A stretch of 6,822 nt of DNA. Origin: Cellvibrionaceae bacterium. GTDB lineage: Bacteria > Pseudomonadota > Gammaproteobacteria > Pseudomonadales > Cellvibrionaceae. The stretch spans positions 1 to 6,822 of the forward strand of contig JAOXRV010000711.1 in NCBI GenBank assembly GCA_025800435.1, written 5' to 3'. How positions within the stretch are numbered: position 1 is the first letter of the stretch; each line of letters opens with the position of its first letter. Position numbers and translations under genes: made by a program. Below, one piece after another: positions 5,269 through 6,822 of this stretch. The notes below the pieces were generated by a model. The model saw only the letters and a list, made by a program, of their open reading frames with translations. It did not search any database and had not been told where the DNA came from.

Positions 5269-5786
5269 TTAGGGCTGTGAACCTTATTGATCAGGTCCAG
5301 TTGCTGTTGATAGATATTGGCCAGCATGCGAATTAACACGGCATTGTCCGGCTCTTGTTCAAGTGCGCCGCGCAGGGAGCTGGCGGCCTGTTCAAGTTGT
5401 TGTAGCTGCTGTTGCCAATTGTCGGCCAGGGGCGGTTGGCCCCGGTAGTTCACCAGCAGTTGTTGCTTTTCCTGTTCATAGGTATTGACCAGTGCATTGA
5501 TGCCGTCTAGCGGTTGTTCTGGCCCCGGTGCCAGCGGCTTGATAAAACTCATCAGCAGCACCGCGCATAAAATTGAGGCGGCGCTGGCCAGCGCTATGCG
5601 CTGGTTGATGGATAGGCCTCGGGACGGCTGGGTCAGCCGCTGGCTAATGGCTTGTTCGATGCCCGGCCATAGGTCTCGGCGCGGGCTTATCTCCTCGGGA
5701 AACTGCTGCTCGTCGGCCAGCAGTTGGTCGAGTTTGCTCGGTTTGCTGTTGGGTTTGTTGTTGGGTTTGTTGTTGGGCTCAGTCAT
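5253..5786 (-). CDS. Putative membrane-anchored anti-sigma factor (no zinc-finger motif)
   Basis: 177 residues with one membrane segment (about 64-83, IALASAASILCAVLLMSFI). The N-terminal part is cytoplasmic, polar and Asn/Pro/Lys-rich, with a DLWPGIEQAI helix (38-47). The C-terminal part would be periplasmic and is Gln/Leu-rich and helical, ending in LEQEPDNAVLIRMLANIYQQQLDLINKV. These two stretches resemble small membrane proteins commonly coded beside ECF sigma factors. I do not see the His-x3-Cys-x2-Cys of zinc anti-sigma proteins, so the function rests mainly on context. ATG 5786 overlaps the end of the sigma gene by eight bases (ATGACTGA), which means tight translational coupling. The inferred role is to hold the sigma factor at the inner membrane until an envelope signal arrives. 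Residues 5-16 come from a 12-bp DNA repeat. An assembly or scaffold role cannot be excluded. Confidence 0.75.
   Translation of the reverse strand: MTEPNNKPNNKPNSKPSKLDQLLADEQQFPEEISPRRDLWPGIEQAISQRLTQPSRGLSINQRIALASAASILCAVLLMSFIKPLAPGPEQPLDGINALVNTYEQEKQQLLVNYRGQPPLADNWQQQLQQLEQAASSLRGALEQEPDNAVLIRMLANIYQQQLDLINKVHSPKWQQI
5740..5775 (-). repeat. Three 12-bp tandem repeats in the anti-sigma N-terminus
   Basis: On the plus strand, GGTTTGTTGTTG occurs at 5752-5763 and 5764-5775, and with one change (GGTTTGCTGTTG) at 5740-5751. On the minus strand these encode repeating Asn-Asn-Lys-Pro-type residues right after the start codon. The unit is four codons long, so copy-number change would alter the length of the N-terminal tail without shifting frame. 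Confidence 0.85.
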
Positions 5787-6339
5787 GGTTTAGCCACTCC
5801 TGTAAAAGGTTGCGGGCGCGATGGTACTGGGCGCGGCTGGCGCCGGCGGAGATATTTAACATCTCGGCAATTTCCACATGGCGGTAGCCCTCGATGCCGT
5901 GCAGGGTGAACACCACTCGCGCGCGTTCGGGCAGGCGCGCCACTAACTGGTCAATCTGCGATAAGGCCAGTTCGCAATTGTGCTCGGCTGCCGGGGGCTC
6001 GGCCAGGGCCTCGTCGTCCTGGCTAAACACCAGCTTGAGCCAGGACTTTTGCTTGCGCAGGTAGTCCAGGGTGGTACGGCTGGCCAGGGTGTGTAGCCAG
6101 GTGCTAAAGCGGCTTTGGTAGTTAAAGGTATCGAGCTTGCGCCAGGCCTTAATAAAGGATTCCTGGGTGCACTCCTCGGCCGCCTCCACATTGGCGGTCA
6201 TGCGAAAGCACAGGGCATAGATACGCCGGTGGTGGCGCTGGTACAGCTCGGCAAAGGCCTGGCTGTCGCCGGCACTGGCGCGTCGGGCCAGGCTGTCGTC
6301 CGGGTCCGGGCTGGCTTGTTGCGGGGCGGTGGCAGTCAC
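5779..6339 (-). CDS. ECF-type RNA polymerase sigma-70 family sigma factor
   Basis: 186 residues, normal for group 4 sigma factors. Region 2 spans about 27-98: FAELYQRHHRRIYALCFRM, then EECTQESFIKAWRKLDTF (core and -10 binding) and FSTWLHTLASRTTLDYLRK. Region 4 spans about 130-184: LPERARVVFTLHGIEGYRH, then the helix-turn-helix HVEIAEMLNISAGASRAQYHRAR that reads the -35. Region 3 is absent, as expected. The start is GTG 6339, chosen because AAAGGAG lies six bases upstream; it is the best ribosome site in the window. The stop overlaps the start of the membrane protein gene by eight bases, the standard sigma/anti-sigma arrangement, followed by the DUF4097-type exported protein. This suggests an envelope- or surface-responsive regulon. 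The specific ECF group cannot be assigned by eye. Confidence 0.94.
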   Translation of the reverse strand: MTATAPQQASPDPDDSLARRASAGDSQAFAELYQRHHRRIYALCFRMTANVEAAEECTQESFIKAWRKLDTFNYQSRFSTWLHTLASRTTLDYLRKQKSWLKLVFSQDDEALAEPPAAEHNCELALSQIDQLVARLPERARVVFTLHGIEGYRHVEIAEMLNISAGASRAQYHRARNLLQEWLNHD

Positions 6340-6367
6340 CGGCTTCTCCTTTGGGGGTTTTGTAGGC

Positions 6368-6398
6368 TTAGACGTGTTTGCCTGCCAAAGCGTTTAAA
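6368..6398 (-). promoter_or_regulatory. Possible ECF-type promoter of the sigma operon
   Basis: On the minus strand, TTTAAAC (6392-6398) and CGTCTAA (6368-6374) are separated by 17 bases. AAC in the -35 and CGTC in the -10 are common cores of ECF promoters, and the spacing is right. Transcription would begin about 20 bases before the AAAGGAG-GTG start. This fits autoregulation, which is usual for ECF factors, but the -35 lacks the G-rich lead of the best known examples. Confidence 0.3.
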
Positions 6399-6407
6399 GG
6401 TCTTCTG

Positions 6408-6416
6408 TGGTATAGT
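6408..6416 (+). promoter_or_regulatory. Extended -10 promoter candidate for hemE
   Basis: TGGTATAGT is a TGn extended -10 with a five-of-six match to TATAAT, 42 bases before the hemE ATG. The -35 is not obvious. The leader would contain a small AT hairpin (CTTTTT at 6423-6428 with AAAAAG at 6439-6444). The 119-base divergent gap (6340-6458) also serves the sigma operon on the other strand. Confidence 0.45.
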
Positions 6417-6458
6417 GCCGGCCTTTTTTCGAATTGCCAAAAAGCGAGATTAGCGCCC

Positions 6459-6822
6459 ATGTCCCAGCAGTTTCCAGAGCTAAAAAACGACCGTTTTCTG
6501 CGCGCCCTATTGCGCCAGCCGGTGGATGTGACCCCGGTGTGGATGATGCGCCAGGCCGGTCGCTATCTGCCCGAGTACCGGGCCACCCGCGCCCAAGCCG
6601 GGGATTTTATGTCGCTCTGTAAAAATACCGAGTTGGCCTGCGAGGTTACCCTGCAGCCGCTGCGCCGCTATGAGCTGGATGCGGCGATTTTGTTCTCGGA
6701 TATTCTGACTGTGCCCGATGCCATGGGCCTGGGCCTATACTTTGAGGCCGGCGAGGGCCCCAAATTTAAAAAGCCACTGCGCAGCGCCGCCGATATCGAA
6801 GCCCTGCCGGTGGTTGAAACCA
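6459..6822 (+). CDS. hemE: Uroporphyrinogen decarboxylase (N-terminal part, 3' end outside window)
   Basis: The first 121 codons are visible and run off the right edge; a full protein is about 350-360 residues. The sequence is nearly the same as E. coli HemE from LKNDRFLRALLRQPVDVTPV through MMRQAGRYLPEY to FSDILTVPDAMGLGLYFEAG. R31 and R35 in MMRQAGRY correspond to human Arg37 and Arg41, and D80 in LFSD to the catalytic Asp86. The enzyme removes four carboxyl groups from uroporphyrinogen III to give coproporphyrinogen III in cytoplasmic heme synthesis. ATG 6459 is the natural start by alignment, though the ribosome site (GCGAGA, about nine bases upstream) is weak. It is transcribed away from the sigma operon with its own promoter candidate. 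Confidence 0.97.
   Translation, partial: MSQQFPELKNDRFLRALLRQPVDVTPVWMMRQAGRYLPEYRATRAQAGDFMSLCKNTELACEVTLQPLRRYELDAAILFSDILTVPDAMGLGLYFEAGEGPKFKKPLRSAADIEALPVVET

Noticed and set aside
5485..5909. Plus-strand frames with Gly/Leu/Val repeats (LLGLLLGLLLG, VGFVVGFVVG)
   Set aside because: They arise from the 12-bp repeat read antisense to the anti-sigma gene; there is no ribosome site and they conflict with two supported genes.
1..6822. CRISPR array, tRNA/rRNA, transposase, phage or plasmid functions
   Set aside because: No spaced direct repeats of CRISPR type, no clover-leaf-like or ribosomal segment, and no mobile-element protein was seen on either strand.

Overview
The window looks like chromosomal DNA of a marine-type gammaproteobacterium. 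HemE, the GloC (YcbL)-type glyoxalase and the MenI (YdiI)-like thioesterase all read very close to their enterobacterial counterparts. A Cellvibrionales-like or neighbouring lineage is a guess from overall style, not something the sequence proves. Coding density is high, base composition is moderately GC-rich and even, and I see no transposase, integrase, phage gene, CRISPR array, tRNA or rRNA.

Left part (1-2216, + strand): the 3' end of an xdhC-type gene overlaps a mocA-type molybdopterin cytidylyltransferase gene, both for maturation of molybdenum hydroxylases of the xanthine dehydrogenase family. After a 164-base gap come an unrecognised 132-residue protein and a single-HKD phospholipase D/nuclease-superfamily protein. 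The catalytic core of the latter reads like the Zucchini/PLD6 branch. Two small hairpins follow that gene.

Middle part (2217-4197): an extended -10 promoter candidate precedes gloC (thiolester hydrolase), which is followed 33 bases later by a MenI/YdiI-like hotdog thioesterase. A convergent 207-base intergenic segment holds a long imperfect inverted repeat with an alternative pairing partner. On the other side, on the minus strand, lies a second, unrelated hotdog (4HBT-type) thioesterase.

Right part (4189-6822): a minus-strand operon encodes an ECF sigma factor, a membrane-anchored putative anti-sigma factor overlapping it by 8 bases, and an exported beta-solenoid protein of the DUF4097 type with an exact 18-residue repeat. 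The 4HBT thioesterase may be a distal member. The sigma factor is divergent from hemE (uroporphyrinogen decarboxylase, running off the right end), and the 119-base gap between them carries the promoters for both sides.

The least ordinary parts are the sigma/membrane regulator/DUF4097 module with its 15-bp tandem repeats across the anti-sigma stop codon, the Zucchini-like PLD protein with its unknown upstream partner, and the inverted repeat between the convergent thioesterase genes. The rest is housekeeping or common accessory metabolism. I do not see a clearly novel defence or mobile system.
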